This document shows positions 9,326-19,754 of a stretch of 64,000 bases of DNA, piece by piece. The translations under genes were made by a program, and so were the position numbers. Location: NCBI RefSeq assembly GCF_000257645.1, contig NZ_AJHJ01000009.1:62001-126000 (forward strand), written 5' to 3'. Origin of the DNA: Serratia sp. M24T3 (lineage in GTDB: Bacteria; Pseudomonadota; Gammaproteobacteria; Enterobacterales; Enterobacteriaceae). Below the pieces are notes generated by a model that was not told where the DNA came from, did not search any database, and worked only from the letters and a program-made list of their open reading frames with translations. Each line of letters opens with the position of its first letter. Position 1 is the stretch's first letter.

Positions 9326-10432
9326 GTGGTCAGTTTGTCACGCTTGTACGTTCACCCAGTCAAATCCATGCGCGGTCTGCAACTTTCGCATGCTCAGGTT
9401 ACACCCAGCGGTCTGGCATTTGACCGCCTCTTCATGCTAACCGATCCCCAGGGAATGTTTATTACCGCCCGCCAGTATCCGCAGCTGGTGCAGTTTACAC
9501 CGGCTTTATTACCTGATGGTTTAATTTTAACCAGCCCCGATGGTCGCGACAGCGTATCGGTAAAATTCGCTGAATTTGCCGAGCAGCCTGCACCCACCGA
9601 GGTGTGGGGAAATCAGTTCACTGCCCAGATTGCCCCCGCCGACATCAACCGCTGGTTAAGCGGTTATCTTGAACGTGACGTAGAGTTGCGCTGGGTCGGA
9701 AAGGATCTTACTCGCCGCGTTAAAAACCAGCCTGAGATCCCGCTTTCTTTTGCTGACGGCTTCCCTTATCTATTACTCAACGAAGCCTCGATGTTCGATC
9801 TCAAGCAGCGATGCCCGGCCAGCGTCAAGCTGGAGCAGTTCCGACCTAATCTGGTGATAACAGGTGCTGAAGCCTACGCCGAAGATACTTGGCAGACTAT
9901 CCGCGTCGGCAGCGTGATTTTTGATTTGGTCAAACCTTGCAGCCGCTGCGTGCTGACTACTGTCAGTACCGAACGCGGCAGGAAGCATCCTTCCGGTGAA
10001 CCTTTGAAAACGCTGCAGAGTTATCGCACCGCCGATGATGGCGACGTCGATTTCGGCCAGAATATGATTGCCCGTAACAGTGGCATTATTCGCGCTGGCG
10101 ACAGCGTGGAGATCCTCGCAACCAAACCTGCGCGCCGCTATTCGGCCGGTGTTGTGGTCGAGAATGTCGAACTGCCGGAAACCGAAGCGCAACCAGTGGC
10201 TATCACATATAAAGGCAGCGAGTTTAAGGGTAATAATCAGCAGATCCTGTTAGAACAGCTGGAGCAGCAAGGATTCAAGATCCCTTACTCGTGTCGCGCG
10301 GGGATTTGCGGAAGTTGTAAATTGACGATGGTCGAGGGTGAAGTTAATGCACTTAAAGCCAGCGCCATTGGTAAACAGGGTAAAATTCTTTCTTGCAGCT
10401 GTGTTCCGGCGTCGGATCTAATATTGGAATAA
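9326..10432 (+). CDS. ycbX: MOSC domain plus 2Fe-2S ferredoxin protein YcbX
   Basis: The 368-residue protein has an N-terminal MOSC beta-barrel (about 1-115), a MOSC molybdenum-cofactor domain (about 130-260, containing [10 protein letters not shown]), and a C-terminal plant-type ferredoxin domain (about 285-368). The ferredoxin domain carries CRAGICGSC and a final SCSC, giving the four cluster ligands. In E. coli YcbX reduces N-hydroxylated bases such as 6-hydroxylaminopurine using molybdenum cofactor, with CysJ as electron donor. The start is a GTG with GGAGG six bases upstream. The gene converges on zapC. Confidence 0.94.
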   Translation: MVSLSRLYVHPVKSMRGLQLSHAQVTPSGLAFDRLFMLTDPQGMFITARQYPQLVQFTPALLPDGLILTSPDGRDSVSVKFAEFAEQPAPTEVWGNQFTAQIAPADINRWLSGYLERDVELRWVGKDLTRRVKNQPEIPLSFADGFPYLLLNEASMFDLKQRCPASVKLEQFRPNLVITGAEAYAEDTWQTIRVGSVIFDLVKPCSRCVLTTVSTERGRKHPSGEPLKTLQSYRTADDGDVDFGQNMIARNSGIIRAGDSVEILATKPARRYSAGVVVENVELPETEAQPVAITYKGSEFKGNNQQILLEQLEQQGFKIPYSCRAGICGSCKLTMVEGEVNALKASAIGKQGKILSCSCVPASDLILE

Positions 10433-10465
10433 TATAGAGTTCGGCTTCAGCGAAGCGGTTTATAA

Positions 10466-10499
10466 ACCCGATGATCTTAAATAGAAAAGTGAGTCGGGT
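10466..10499. other. Weak hairpin between convergent ycbX and zapC
   Basis: ACCCGA (10466-10471) and TCGGGT (10494-10499) can pair around a 22-nt loop. A small GCTTC-AGC-GAAGC hairpin lies just before it at 10444-10456. Neither has a convincing T-run, so termination here is only a guess. Confidence 0.3.
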
Positions 10500-10522
10500 A
10501 ATAAAAGTACTCAGGAGCCTGT

Positions 10523-11065
10523 TTATACTGCCCTGTCGTAAACGGCTTCAGCTTTAATTTGCGCCGGCATCAAACGGTCATGCATGATTTTAATGGCGTC
10601 ACCCAGCACCATGCCTCGGCCGGCCAAAGTCAGCCGTTCCTGTGCCAACAGGCACAAACTGGCATTATCCCCTGACTCAACCACCAGCAAAGTGACCTGT
10701 TCACCCGATTCCATAACATTAACGCAGGCCAACTGACCATTATCCGGCTGGAAAGGATGATATTGTTGAGTGAAATGCCAGCTTTTTGGCATCAGCGGTT
10801 TTAAAAATCGAAAAGCGACTAAGGCATTGAGAACTAATTCAGCGCGTTGTTCGGCGGCTAATTTAATTTTCTTACACTGCTCTTCGAAATCAAAATATAA
10901 CGCAGCATCGTCGACACAAAAACCAGATTCGGCAAAAGCATCAGGCGTCAGCATTTTCGCAGGAAAACGGGAACGGAAAATCATGCCATTGGCAAGGTCC
11001 AGCATCAATCGGTCATGTTCAGCGTCAAAATACCAACGCCAATTATCGTCTGGTTTGATTTTCAT
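10523..11065 (-). CDS. zapC: Cell division protein ZapC
   Basis: The 180-residue cytoplasmic protein begins [14 protein letters not shown] and contains [21 protein letters not shown] and [19 protein letters not shown], matching E. coli ZapC in sequence and length. ZapC binds FtsZ and promotes lateral bundling of protofilaments at the Z ring. AGGATAACGTA precedes the ATG. It is transcribed in the same direction as pyrD, from which it is separated by 255 bp without a recognisable gene. Confidence 0.94.
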   Translation of the reverse strand: MKIKPDDNWRWYFDAEHDRLMLDLANGMIFRSRFPAKMLTPDAFAESGFCVDDAALYFDFEEQCKKIKLAAEQRAELVLNALVAFRFLKPLMPKSWHFTQQYHPFQPDNGQLACVNVMESGEQVTLLVVESGDNASLCLLAQERLTLAGRGMVLGDAIKIMHDRLMPAQIKAEAVYDRAV

Positions 11066-11320
11066 TACGTTATCCTATTTACCTCGCCCGCATGATTGGC
11101 ACAGTGCCACTCAATGCAAGTGACCGGCCACAGAATTTATTGCCCAACGGTAACACTATTTGCGGGAACCTCAATATAGGACAAATCGTAGGTTGGTGGC
11201 CCGCAAAGAGAGATAATCACTGACTAGTACACTAAATACTCAATGAATAAAATATAAACGACCCGGAAGCAGAAATAAAGCCCCGGCCCGTTTTGTTTAC
11301 AAAATAATTGTGAGCAACAA

Positions 11321-12331
11321 CTATATATTCATCAGAATATTTTTAATCAGTTGCGGGCCATGATAGATAAACCCGGAATAGATTTGAATTAATGATGCAC
11401 CCGCAGCCATTTTTTCACGCGCAGAAGTTAAAGAATCAATACCGCCAACGCCAATAATTGGCATCTTGCCTTTCAATTCTTCGGACAACATGCGGATAAT
11501 CTGCGTGCTTTGCAGCTGCACGGGGCGACCGCTTAATCCACCCGCTTCATTACCATAATTCAGACCGGCAACTAAATTACGCTCCAGCGTAGTGTTGGTC
11601 GCAATTACGCCATCCATATTATGCTTGACCAAACTGTCGGCTATTTGGATCAACTCTTCATGAGAAAGATCCGGCGCGATCTTAACCGCAACGGGTACAT
11701 ATTTTTGATGACGCTGTTGCAATTCAAGCTGCTTATTCTTGATTGACCCCAAAAGATCATCAAGCGCTTCACCATATTGCAGAGTACGTAATCCCGGAGT
11801 GTTTGGTGACGAAATATTAATGGCGATATAACCGGCATAAGGATAAACCTTCTCCATGCAGATTAAATAATCGTCTGCGCCATTTTCGACCGGGGTATCT
11901 TTATTCTTGCCAATATTAATACCCAGCACGCCGCCAAAGTGTGATTTTTTAACGTTATTGACTAAATTATCGACACCGTGGTTGTTAAACCCCATGCGAT
12001 TAATTATGCCTTCCGCTTCAACTACGCGAAACATACGCGGCTTGGGATTGCCATCCTGCGCGCGTGGCGTGACGGTTCCAACCTCTACGAATCCAAATCC
12101 CATTGCGCCAAAGGCGTCAATGCATTCACCGTTTTTATCCAGACCTGCTGCCAGCCCCAATGGATTTTTGAAGGTTAATCCCATGCAGGTAACAGGTTTG
12201 GAAGGCACCGATTGACGGATCAGAAACTCGAACGGAGAACCTGAAAGACGGCTGAGTTGGCGAAAAGTTAATTCGTGCGCACGCTCTGGATCGAGCTGAA
12301 ACAGTGCTTTCTTTACTAAGGGATAAAACAT
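11321..12331 (-). CDS. pyrD: Dihydroorotate dehydrogenase (quinone), class 2
   Basis: The 336-residue flavoprotein oxidises dihydroorotate to orotate in pyrimidine synthesis, passing electrons to quinone at the inner membrane. The N-terminal helix [20 protein letters not shown] is the class 2 membrane-associated extension. Further motifs are [36 protein letters not shown] (the catalytic Ser loop) and [10 protein letters not shown] start at the ATG at 12329-12331, which has AGGAGA at 12336-12341 and gives exactly the E. coli length. An open frame extends 56 codons further upstream but has no matching residues and would cover the promoter. Confidence 0.95.
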   Translation of the reverse strand: MFYPLVKKALFQLDPERAHELTFRQLSRLSGSPFEFLIRQSVPSKPVTCMGLTFKNPLGLAAGLDKNGECIDAFGAMGFGFVEVGTVTPRAQDGNPKPRMFRVVEAEGIINRMGFNNHGVDNLVNNVKKSHFGGVLGINIGKNKDTPVENGADDYLICMEKVYPYAGYIAINISSPNTPGLRTLQYGEALDDLLGSIKNKQLELQQRHQKYVPVAVKIAPDLSHEELIQIADSLVKHNMDGVIATNTTLERNLVAGLNYGNEAGGLSGRPVQLQSTQIIRMLSEELKGKMPIIGVGGIDSLTSAREKMAAGASLIQIYSGFIYHGPQLIKNILMNI

Positions 12332-12336
12332 GGATT

Positions 12337-12411
12337 CTCCTGAGGTCCCGGTGGCTAATGGCTGGTGGCCAGTCGGGGCGATATTATCGACTAAGGCACG
12401 ACTAATTGGAA
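12337..12411 (-). promoter_or_regulatory. Putative pyrD promoter and C-rich leader
   Basis: On the minus strand a good -10 (GATAAT, 12383-12388) is followed by a predicted transcript start inside a CCCC run near 12375-12378. The leader contains a CGGG complementary to the CCCG at its 5' end, located shortly before the Shine-Dalgarno site. E. coli pyrC and pyrD use start-site switching at such C/G runs to control a hairpin over the ribosome site. Similarity is suggestive only, and the -35 (TTCCAA) is poor. Confidence 0.35.
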
Positions 12412-12618
12412 TTGATTCCCGTGAAAAATCGCGCTGGCAGGCAAACGATACCTTTTTTATCTTCTTCTCTAAAACATTCCCGCCACAGTAACTCCTCAAT
12501 GTCGGACGATTTTTAACCTTATATCCATTTTCAATCTATTAAAACCCAGAATTTAGATTTCCAGTCATAAGCTAAGGCCTGTTAATTTAATTCAAATTCT
12601 GCACAAATTTGTTAGTTA

Positions 12619-12640
12619 TATAACTTACAGTTATAAGGGG
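12619..12640 (+). promoter_or_regulatory. Inverted repeat and ribosome site upstream of ssuE
   Basis: TATAACT-TAC-AGTTATA (12619-12635) is a perfect inverted repeat with 7-bp arms, directly abutting the AAGGGG ribosome site (12635-12640) of ssuE. It may be a LysR-type operator (in E. coli ssu is activated by Cbl and CysB) or a leader hairpin. The choice cannot be made from sequence alone. Confidence 0.4.
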
Positions 12641-12645
12641 ATGCA

Positions 12646-13221
12646 ATGAAAGTCATATCACTCGCCGGTAGCCCGCGTCAGCCGTCTCGCTCTTCCGCCT
12701 TGCTGGCCATTAGCCAACAGTGGTTAAAGGAGCGTGGCGTAGAAGTTATTTCTTACAGCCTGCAAGACTTTGCAGCCGAAGACTTGCTGTTTGCCAACTT
12801 CAATAGCCCGCAGCTGAAAGAACTCATTGCGCAGTTAGAGACCGCCGATGGTTTGCTTATTGCTACCCCTGTATATAAAGCCTCATTTTCTGGTGCATTG
12901 AAAACGCTGCTTGATCTTCTGCCCGAGCGCGCCCTTGAACATAAAGTCGTTTTGCCACTGGCCACCGCCGGTTCGATCGGTCATATGCTGGCAATCGATT
13001 ACGCGCTGAAACCCGTTCTCAATGCACTGAAAGCTCAAGAAGTGTTGCAAGGTGTGTTTGCCGACGACCGGCTGGTCGGCCAATACCAGAACTTCCCGGC
13101 CGAACTGGAAGAGGGTTTGCAGTCACGTCTTGATGACTCCCTGGAAACTTTCCTGGCCGCTTTGGGCCATCGCCATTCTCTTGCTATTGCCCGTGCAAAA
13201 CGTCAACACGCTCACGCCTGA
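12646..13221 (+). CDS. ssuE: NADPH-dependent FMN reductase SsuE
   Basis: The 191-residue flavodoxin-like protein opens with the nucleotide-binding strand and loop [15 protein letters not shown], and has the FMN-loop segment [21 protein letters not shown] near residue 75. It supplies reduced FMN to the SsuD monooxygenase. It is the first gene of ssuEADCB, the same order as in E. coli, with AAGGGG five bases before the ATG. The next gene, ssuA, begins 15 bp after its stop. The operon is expected to be induced by sulfate starvation. Confidence 0.95.
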   Translation: MKVISLAGSPRQPSRSSALLAISQQWLKERGVEVISYSLQDFAAEDLLFANFNSPQLKELIAQLETADGLLIATPVYKASFSGALKTLLDLLPERALEHKVVLPLATAGSIGHMLAIDYALKPVLNALKAQEVLQGVFADDRLVGQYQNFPAELEEGLQSRLDDSLETFLAALGHRHSLAIARAKRQHAHA

Positions 13222-13236
13222 TATGGATAACTATTA

Positions 13237-14205
13237 ATGACTATTTTTGGCTCCCGTATTTTTGCCACCTTGGCCCTCACATTAGGTTTGAGCAGCGTCA
13301 TGTCGGTTCAGGCGCAGGAAAAAGATCCGGCTGAATTCCATATTGCGATTCAGAAAGGATCGATTGGGCTGATTTTGGCGCAAAGCCATCATTTATTCGA
13401 AAAGCGTTTTCCGAATACCAGGATTACCTGGGATCAGTTTGCCGCAGGCCCGCAGATCCTTGAGGCACTGAACGTCGGCAGTATCGACTTCGGCGGCACG
13501 GGTGATTTACCGCCGCTGTTTGCTCAAGCAGCCGGTGCTGACCTGCTTTATGTCGGTTATCAGCCCCCGCAGCCCAAGGCCGAGGTGATTCTGGTGCCTG
13601 AAAACAGCCCGATTAAAACTGTGGCTGACCTCAAAGGACACACGCTGGCGTTCCAGAAAGGTTCCAGCTCCAACAATTTCGTGCTGCGCGCACTGCAAAA
13701 TGCCGGCCTGAAATACACCGATATCAAACCACAGTATCTGGCACCTTCAGACGCAATGGCCGCATTCCAGCAGCACGACGTCGATGCCTGGGCGATTTGG
13801 GACCCGTACTATTCTGCGGCACTGAACCACGGTGGCGTTCGCGTCCTGCTCGATGGCAGCACGCTGAACCAGACCGGTTCTTTCTACTTGGCGCCGAAGA
13901 AATTTACCGAGGGCCATCCGCAGTTTATTTCGCAAGTCTTGCAGGTATTGAGTCAGGCGAATGCGCTGATCAAAAGCGAGCCCAAGCAGAGTATTCAACT
14001 GTTGGCGAAATCGACTGGTTTGCCAGAAAAAGTCATCGCCACATATTTCTCTCATTTACCTGATGACGAAACAATTCGCCCAGTAGATGCAGAAACAGAA
14101 AAACGTCAACAGGCCACGGCCGATTTGTTCTATGCCAATCACCTGCTGCCAAAACCCATCGAGATAAAAGATCGTATCTGGCAGGCGCCTGCGCTGGCCC
14201 AGTAA
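13237..14205 (+). CDS. ssuA: Aliphatic sulfonate ABC transporter, periplasmic binding protein SsuA
   Basis: The 322-residue protein has a Sec signal peptide (about residues 1-26, ending VQAQE), followed by a type 2 periplasmic-binding fold with FHIAIQKGSIGLILA, DQFAAGPQILEALNVGSIDFGG and WAIWDPYYSAAL. It captures alkanesulfonates and delivers them to SsuBC. It belongs to the NrtA/SsuA/TauA family; the position between ssuE and ssuD decides for SsuA over TauA. The 92-bp gap to ssuD holds a small GGCGC-AAA-GCGCC hairpin at 14228-14240 that might stabilise the 3' end of the upstream message. Confidence 0.94.
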   Translation: MTIFGSRIFATLALTLGLSSVMSVQAQEKDPAEFHIAIQKGSIGLILAQSHHLFEKRFPNTRITWDQFAAGPQILEALNVGSIDFGGTGDLPPLFAQAAGADLLYVGYQPPQPKAEVILVPENSPIKTVADLKGHTLAFQKGSSSNNFVLRALQNAGLKYTDIKPQYLAPSDAMAAFQQHDVDAWAIWDPYYSAALNHGGVRVLLDGSTLNQTGSFYLAPKKFTEGHPQFISQVLQVLSQANALIKSEPKQSIQLLAKSTGLPEKVIATYFSHLPDDETIRPVDAETEKRQQATADLFYANHLLPKPIEIKDRIWQAPALAQ

Positions 14206-14297
14206 GTTTACTTAATCCATCGACCATGGCGCAAAGCGCCGTTGTTTACCCAAATTGAAAGCACACCCACGCGGTGTAAAGAAAAAAGGAATATCAC

Positions 14298-15452
14298 ATG
14301 AGTCTGAACGTATTCTGGTTTTTACCTACTCACGGTGACGGTCACTATCTCGGCACCAGCGAAGGCGCGCGCGCCGTGGATCACGGCTATCTGACCCAGA
14401 TTGCCCAGGCCGTAGACCGCCTCGGTTTTGGCGGCGTGCTTATCCCGACTGGCCGCTCATGTGAAGATTCCTGGCTGGTGGCTGCGTCGCTTATCCCGGT
14501 TACGCAAAAGCTCAAGTTTTTAGTCGCGCTGCGTCCGGGGATCATCTCCCCGACCCTCGCCGCCCGTCAGGCCGCCACGCTGGATCGCCTGTCCAATGGC
14601 CGTGCGCTGTTCAATCTGGTGACCGGTGGTGACGAGGAAGAGCTGGCCGCAGAAGGTTTGTTCCTCAATCATGAAGAACGTTATGAGGCCTCTGCCGAGT
14701 TCACTCATATCTGGCGTCGAGTGCTGGAAGGTGAAACCGTGACCTTCGAAGGCAAACACATCAGCGTTAAGGGTGCCAGCCTGCTGCATCCGCCGGTTCA
14801 ACTGCCGCGCCCACCTCTTTATTTCGGCGGTTCTTCTGAAGCTGCAAAAGAGCTGGCGGGTGAACAAGTCGAACTTTATCTGACCTGGGGTGAGCCTCTG
14901 GCGGCAGTTAAGGAAAAGATTGCTGAAGTCCGTGCCAAGGCCGCCAAACATGGCCGTACAGTGCGATTCGGCATTCGTCTGCACGTAATTGTGCGCGAAA
15001 CCACGGAAGAGGCCTGGAAAGCCGCCGACCGCCTGATTGCCAATCTGGATGATGAGACCATCGCCAAGGCGCAGGCCAAATTTGCTAAAACCGACTCTGT
15101 GGGGCAGCACCGCATGGCGGCATTGCACGGCGGCAAGCGCGACAAGCTGGAAATCGCCCCGAACCTGTGGGCCGGCGTTGGCCTGGTTCGGGGTGGCGCA
15201 GGCACTGCATTGGTCGGTGACGGTCCAACAGTCGCCGCAAGAATGCAGGAATATGCTGACTTGGGTATCGATACCTTTGTGCTTTCCGGTTATCCGCATC
15301 TGGAAGAAGCCTACCGAGTCGGCGAACTGCTGTTCCCACATCTAAATCTGGCAACCTCCGAAGACGTTGAAAGCCCTGCCCGCCGCGCCATCAAGGCTCA
15401 CGGTGAGTTGGTTGCCCATGATTTTGCACCACAGCGCGTGTCAGAAAGTTAA
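14298..15452 (+). CDS. ssuD: FMNH2-dependent alkanesulfonate monooxygenase SsuD
   Basis: The 384-residue luciferase-like TIM-barrel enzyme begins [19 protein letters not shown] and contains [21 protein letters not shown] and [16 protein letters not shown]. It cleaves C1-C14 alkanesulfonates to aldehyde and sulfite using FMNH2 from SsuE and oxygen. E. coli SsuD is 381 residues. AAGGA lies upstream of the ATG. It ends 9 bp before ssuC, indicating a single transcript. Confidence 0.96.
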   Translation: MSLNVFWFLPTHGDGHYLGTSEGARAVDHGYLTQIAQAVDRLGFGGVLIPTGRSCEDSWLVAASLIPVTQKLKFLVALRPGIISPTLAARQAATLDRLSNGRALFNLVTGGDEEELAAEGLFLNHEERYEASAEFTHIWRRVLEGETVTFEGKHISVKGASLLHPPVQLPRPPLYFGGSSEAAKELAGEQVELYLTWGEPLAAVKEKIAEVRAKAAKHGRTVRFGIRLHVIVRETTEEAWKAADRLIANLDDETIAKAQAKFAKTDSVGQHRMAALHGGKRDKLEIAPNLWAGVGLVRGGAGTALVGDGPTVAARMQEYADLGIDTFVLSGYPHLEEAYRVGELLFPHLNLATSEDVESPARRAIKAHGELVAHDFAPQRVSES

Positions 15453-15461
15453 GGACGAATC

Positions 15462-16256
15462 ATGAGCAACATGACTGAACGTTGGATAAATCGCTTAACG
15501 CCGTGGATTGTTCCGGTGGTGTTAGTCGCCAGCTGGCAGATTTCCGTGCAGGCAGGCTGGCTTTCAACCCGCATTCTGCCCTCGCCCAGTGCGGTAATTG
15601 AAGCCTTCTGGACGCTGGCCAAATCCGGCGATCTTTGGGTCAACCTGAAAATTAGTACCTATCGGGCGCTGGCCGGTTTTGTGATTGGCGGCAGCATAGG
15701 TCTGTTGCTCGGCTTTATTACCGGACTTTCACGCTGGGGCGAACGCCTGCTGGATAGCTCGCTGCAGATGCTGCGCAACATCCCGCATCTGGCGCTGATC
15801 CCGCTGGTGATCCTGTGGTTTGGCATCGATGAGTCGGCGAAAATTTTTCTGGTTGCCCTCGGCACGCTGTTCCCAATCTACCTCAACACCTATCACGGCA
15901 TTCGTAATATCGACCGTGGATTGCTCGAAATGTCGCGCAGCTATGGTTTATCCGGATTCCCACTGTTTTGGCAGGTGGTATTACCGGGCGCACTGCCCTC
16001 GATTATGGTCGGTGTGCGTTTTGCCTTGGGCTTTATGTGGCTGACGCTGATTGTTGCCGAAACTATTTCTGCCAACTCGGGGATTGGTTATCTGGCGATG
16101 AACGCCCGCGAATTCCTGCAAACCGACGTCGTGGTCGTGTCCATTATCCTGTACGCTGCCCTCGGCAAACTGGCCGATATCGTGGCGCGTTCGCTTGAAC
16201 ATGTCTGGTTGCGCTGGCACCCGGCTTACCAGAGTAAACAAGGAGCAACCGCATGA
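15462..16256 (+). CDS. ssuC: Aliphatic sulfonate ABC transporter permease SsuC
   Basis: The 264-residue membrane protein has about six hydrophobic helices, the first at [15 protein letters not shown]. It also carries the cytoplasmic EAA loop that contacts the ATPase ([21 protein letters not shown], split by a conserved Gly). It is a BPD-type permease of the NrtB/SsuC/TauC group. Its stop overlaps the ssuB start by 4 bp (ATGA), so the two are translationally coupled. Confidence 0.94.
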   Translation: MSNMTERWINRLTPWIVPVVLVASWQISVQAGWLSTRILPSPSAVIEAFWTLAKSGDLWVNLKISTYRALAGFVIGGSIGLLLGFITGLSRWGERLLDSSLQMLRNIPHLALIPLVILWFGIDESAKIFLVALGTLFPIYLNTYHGIRNIDRGLLEMSRSYGLSGFPLFWQVVLPGALPSIMVGVRFALGFMWLTLIVAETISANSGIGYLAMNAREFLQTDVVVVSIILYAALGKLADIVARSLEHVWLRWHPAYQSKQGATA

Positions 16257-17026
16257 CTGAACCGACTCGAATTCCGCAAGGCACGCCGGTTACTCTGGCT
16301 GGTATTGTTAAAAAATACGGCAATCGCACGGTGCTGAGAGAAGTCAATCTGCGGATTTCTCCCGGACAGTTTGTCGCCGTGGTAGGCCGCAGCGGCTGTG
16401 GTAAAAGCACCCTGCTGCGCCTGCTGGCCGGGCTGGAGAAAACCACCAGCGGCGATCTGCTGAGTGGCAGTGCCGAACTGAGCAAGGTGCAGGAAGACAC
16501 CCGCCTGATGTTTCAGGATGACCGCCTGCTGCCGTGGAAGAAAGTGATTGATAATGTCGGATTGGGCCTGAAAGGCCATTGGCGACCGGCAGCACAGGCC
16601 GCGCTTGAAGAAGTCGGCCTCGCTGACCGCGCCAATGAGTGGCCCGCTGCGTTATCCGGGGGACAAAAGCAGCGCGTCGCGCTGGCTCGCGCACTGGTTC
16701 ACCGACCTCGCCTGCTGTTACTTGACGAACCTTTAGGCGCGTTGGATGCTCTGACACGTATCGAGATGCAGAGCCTGATTGAACGCCTATGGCAACAGCA
16801 CGGCTTCACGGTGTTGCTGGTCACTCACGACGTCAGCGAAGCGGTAACCGTGGCTGACCGAGTGATCTTGATTGAGCAAGGTGAAATAGGCCTGGATATG
16901 CTGGTTGACTTACCCCGTCCTCGCCGACGAGGTTCTATAAAACTTGCCGAGCTGGAAGAACAGGTGCTCGACCGCGTGCTGCGCCCTCAGCCCGTTGCCG
17001 CCGAAGTTAAAGTGGCAAGGCGTTGA
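16253..17026 (+). CDS. ssuB: Aliphatic sulfonate ABC transporter ATPase SsuB
   Basis: The 257-residue ATPase carries Walker [10 protein letters not shown] (about residues 43-51), Q-loop [13 protein letters not shown], signature [15 protein letters not shown], Walker [13 protein letters not shown] and H-loop VTHDVSEA. With SsuC and SsuA it imports sulfonates as sulfur source. It is the last gene of the operon and is followed 22 bp later by a strong bidirectional terminator shared with pepN. Confidence 0.95.
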   Translation: MTEPTRIPQGTPVTLAGIVKKYGNRTVLREVNLRISPGQFVAVVGRSGCGKSTLLRLLAGLEKTTSGDLLSGSAELSKVQEDTRLMFQDDRLLPWKKVIDNVGLGLKGHWRPAAQAALEEVGLADRANEWPAALSGGQKQRVALARALVHRPRLLLLDEPLGALDALTRIEMQSLIERLWQQHGFTVLLVTHDVSEAVTVADRVILIEQGEIGLDMLVDLPRPRRRGSIKLAELEEQVLDRVLRPQPVAAEVKVARR

Positions 17027-17048
17027 TCTTATTTTCAAGCGATTAAAA

Positions 17049-17072
17049 AAGGGCGACATCTCTGTCGCCCTT
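17049..17072. terminator. Bidirectional terminator between ssuB and pepN
   Basis: AAGGGCGACA (17049-17058) and TGTCGCCCTT (17063-17072) form a perfect 10-bp stem with a TCTC loop. TTGTCTTTT follows on the plus strand, and a longer T-run follows on the minus strand. It serves two convergent transcripts. Confidence 0.92.
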
Positions 17073-17102
17073 GTCTTTTGCAAACTAAATGTCAGCCGTT
17101 AA

Positions 17103-19754
17103 TCAGGCATCCAGCGCCTTGGTGATTTTCTCGTACAAATCGCCAGACAGATTTTCCAGCCCTTTCAGTTTTAGCAGCGCCTGACGCATCTGGCCCTGAC
17201 GGTTTTCGTCATAGCGTTTCAGGCGGATCAGTGGTTCGATCATTCGCGCGGCAACCTGCGGGTTACGGGTGTTGAGGTCAGTCAGCATTTCAGTCAGGAA
17301 GGCATAACCGCTGCCGTCTGCCGCGTGGAACGCTGCCGGATTGCCCTGTGCAAACGCGCCAATCAGCGATCGAATGCGGTTTGGGTTACCCATGGTAAAC
17401 GAACGGTGGTTCAACAGGCCGCGCACCTGCGCCAGCACATCGGCTGCCGGGCTGGTGGCTTGCAGAATGAACCATTTATCCATCACCAGACCATCCTGAT
17501 GCCAGCGGTTATCGTAAGCCGCCAGCAGGCGATCGCGGCAAGGCAGGTTGGCCGCCACCGCCGCAGACATCGCCGCCAGTGAATCAGTCATGTTGTCTGC
17601 CTGCTCGAACTGCGCGCTGACCAGCCTGTCAGCCTGAACCTGATCGGCAAACGCCAGGTAACGCAAACACACGTTGCGCAGCGAACGCTTGCCAATATCA
17701 CCATGCTCAACGCGATAAGACGGCAGGCTGTTGGCGTGATAAACCGCCAGGAATTCATCGGCCATCTCAACCGCCAGACAGCGAGTGATTGACTCATGAA
17801 CCGCACTAATCGCTTCTGGATCAATGGTTTCGAACAGCTCGGCGATTTCGTTTTCAGAAGGCAGAGTCAGAATCTGCGCCGCCAGTGCCGGATCGATATT
17901 TTCATCGAGCAGTACGGCGCGGAACGCGTCCGCAACGTGCAGCGGCAATGACAGGGGCTGTTTCTGCTGATGGCGCGCCACGTTAAGCTTGATATAAATC
18001 GCCAGCAGGCTTTGCGCGGAATCCCAACGCGAAAAATCATTGGTCGCGTGTTTCATCAGGAAAGTCAGCTGATGATCACCATATTTATAGTCCAGCTTCA
18101 CCGGCGCAGAGAATTCGCGCAGCAAAGAAGGGATCGGCTGATATTCGACATCTTCAAACACGAAAGTCTGCTCGGCTTCGGTCACGTTAAGCACGTTGCT
18201 GACTTTCTGGCCATGCTGTTTCAGCGCAATCACCCCGCCTTGCGGGTCGTAAAGCTCGATATCCAGCGGGATATGCAAAGGCAGCTTCTCGGTCTGGTCC
18301 GGCGTCGGCGGCGTTTTCTGGCTAACAGTCAGAGTATAAGTCTGCTTTTCGACGTCATAGTCATCGCGCACGGTGAGGACTGGCGTACCGGATTGACTGT
18401 ACCAGCGGCGGAACAGCGACAGATCGACATTAGAGGCATCTTCCATCGCCTGTACAAAATCGTCACAGGTTGCTGCGCTGCCGTCATGGCGCTCAAAATA
18501 CAGCGCGATACCCGCCTGGAACTGCTGTTCGCCCAGCAGGGTATGCAGCATGCGAATAACTTCAGACCCCTTTTCGTATACCGTCAGCGTGTAGAAGTTA
18601 TTCATTTCAATAACTTTTTCAGGGCGGATCGGGTGCGCCATCGGGCTGGCATCTTCCGAGAACTGAGCGCCACGCATTACGCGCACGTTATCAATTCGGT
18701 TGACCGAACGAGAACCCAGATCAGAGCTAAACTCCTGATCGCGGAACACCGTCAGACCTTCTTTGAGGCTCAACTGGAACCAGTCGCGGCAGGTCACACG
18801 GTTGCCGGTCCAGTTATGGAAATATTCGTGGCCGATAACCGCTTCAATGCCGAGATAGTCTTTATCGGTGGCGGTTTCTGCCTTGGCCAGCACGTATTTA
18901 GAGTTAAATACGTTAAGACCTTTGTTTTCCATCGCGCCCATGTTGAAGAAATCTACCGCCACGATCATAAAGATGTCGAGATCGTATTCCAGATTAAAGC
19001 GCGTTTCGTCCCACTTCATCGACTGCTTCAATGATTCCATTGCCCAGTCGGCACGATCAAGATTGCCGCGATCGACAAAGATTTCCAGTGCGATATCACG
19101 GCCCGAGCGCGTCACAAACTTGTCGCGCAGCACGTCAAAATCACCGGCAACGACAGCAAACAGGTAGCAAGGTTTCGGGAACGGATCTTGCCATTTTATC
19201 CAGTGACGACCGCCTTCAAGATCTCCGCCGTCAATGCGATTGCCGTTTGAAAGTAAATAAGGATACAGCGCTTTATCGGCGACGATACGGGTGCTGAAAC
19301 GTGCAAGAACGTCTGGACGGTCCAGATAATAGGTAATGTGGCGGAACCCTTCGGCTTCACACTGAGTACAAAGGGCTTCACCTGAAAGGTAAAGCCCTTC
19401 CAGCGCGGTATTTTTAGCCGGATGGATTTCGTTGACCACTGACAGCTCGAAGGACTCCGGCAGGCCGTTAATCACCAGCGTATTCTCGCGCAGCTGGTAG
19501 TTTGGCCAGTCCTGGCCGTTAACGCGCAGGCTGATCAGAGTAAGATCTTCACCGTTTAATACCAGGGCCGCACCTTCAGCGCCAAGACGTTTGATCTGGC
19601 TAACGGCGGTGACGGTCGTCGTCTGCGCATCAAGGTCGAAATCGAGGTCGATATCAGTAATGGTGTAATCTGGCGCAAGGTAATCATGGCGATATTTTAC
19701 CTGCGGTTGTGATAGTGCGTCGGTCTGTTGTTCTGTTTGCAGCTGGTCAGTCAT
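17103..19754 (-). CDS. pepN: Aminopeptidase N (M1 family)
   Basis: The 883-residue zinc peptidase removes N-terminal residues, preferring Ala, Arg and Lys, in the cytoplasm. The M1 hallmarks are visible: GAMEN around residue 273, and HEYFH with the downstream Glu in LKEGLTVFRDQEF around 309-335. The C-terminal helical domain ends EKITKALDA. E. coli PepN is 870 residues. The extra length is at the N-terminus, where a Gln/Thr-rich stretch precedes the conserved KYRHDYLAPDY. AAAGGTT lies upstream of the ATG. The gene converges on the ssu operon and diverges from pncB. Confidence 0.96.
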   Translation of the reverse strand: MTDQLQTEQQTDALSQPQVKYRHDYLAPDYTITDIDLDFDLDAQTTTVTAVSQIKRLGAEGAALVLNGEDLTLISLRVNGQDWPNYQLRENTLVINGLPESFELSVVNEIHPAKNTALEGLYLSGEALCTQCEAEGFRHITYYLDRPDVLARFSTRIVADKALYPYLLSNGNRIDGGDLEGGRHWIKWQDPFPKPCYLFAVVAGDFDVLRDKFVTRSGRDIALEIFVDRGNLDRADWAMESLKQSMKWDETRFNLEYDLDIFMIVAVDFFNMGAMENKGLNVFNSKYVLAKAETATDKDYLGIEAVIGHEYFHNWTGNRVTCRDWFQLSLKEGLTVFRDQEFSSDLGSRSVNRIDNVRVMRGAQFSEDASPMAHPIRPEKVIEMNNFYTLTVYEKGSEVIRMLHTLLGEQQFQAGIALYFERHDGSAATCDDFVQAMEDASNVDLSLFRRWYSQSGTPVLTVRDDYDVEKQTYTLTVSQKTPPTPDQTEKLPLHIPLDIELYDPQGGVIALKQHGQKVSNVLNVTEAEQTFVFEDVEYQPIPSLLREFSAPVKLDYKYGDHQLTFLMKHATNDFSRWDSAQSLLAIYIKLNVARHQQKQPLSLPLHVADAFRAVLLDENIDPALAAQILTLPSENEIAELFETIDPEAISAVHESITRCLAVEMADEFLAVYHANSLPSYRVEHGDIGKRSLRNVCLRYLAFADQVQADRLVSAQFEQADNMTDSLAAMSAAVAANLPCRDRLLAAYDNRWHQDGLVMDKWFILQATSPAADVLAQVRGLLNHRSFTMGNPNRIRSLIGAFAQGNPAAFHAADGSGYAFLTEMLTDLNTRNPQVAARMIEPLIRLKRYDENRQGQMRQALLKLKGLENLSGDLYEKITKALDA

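Noticed and set aside
14520-15341. 273-codon open frame antisense to ssuD
   Set aside because: Shadow of a well-conserved enzyme gene; no motif and no start signal.
17970-19034. 354-codon open frame antisense to pepN
   Set aside because: It lies wholly inside pepN on the opposite strand, with no ribosome site or recognisable motif. Long antisense frames are common opposite high-GC third positions.
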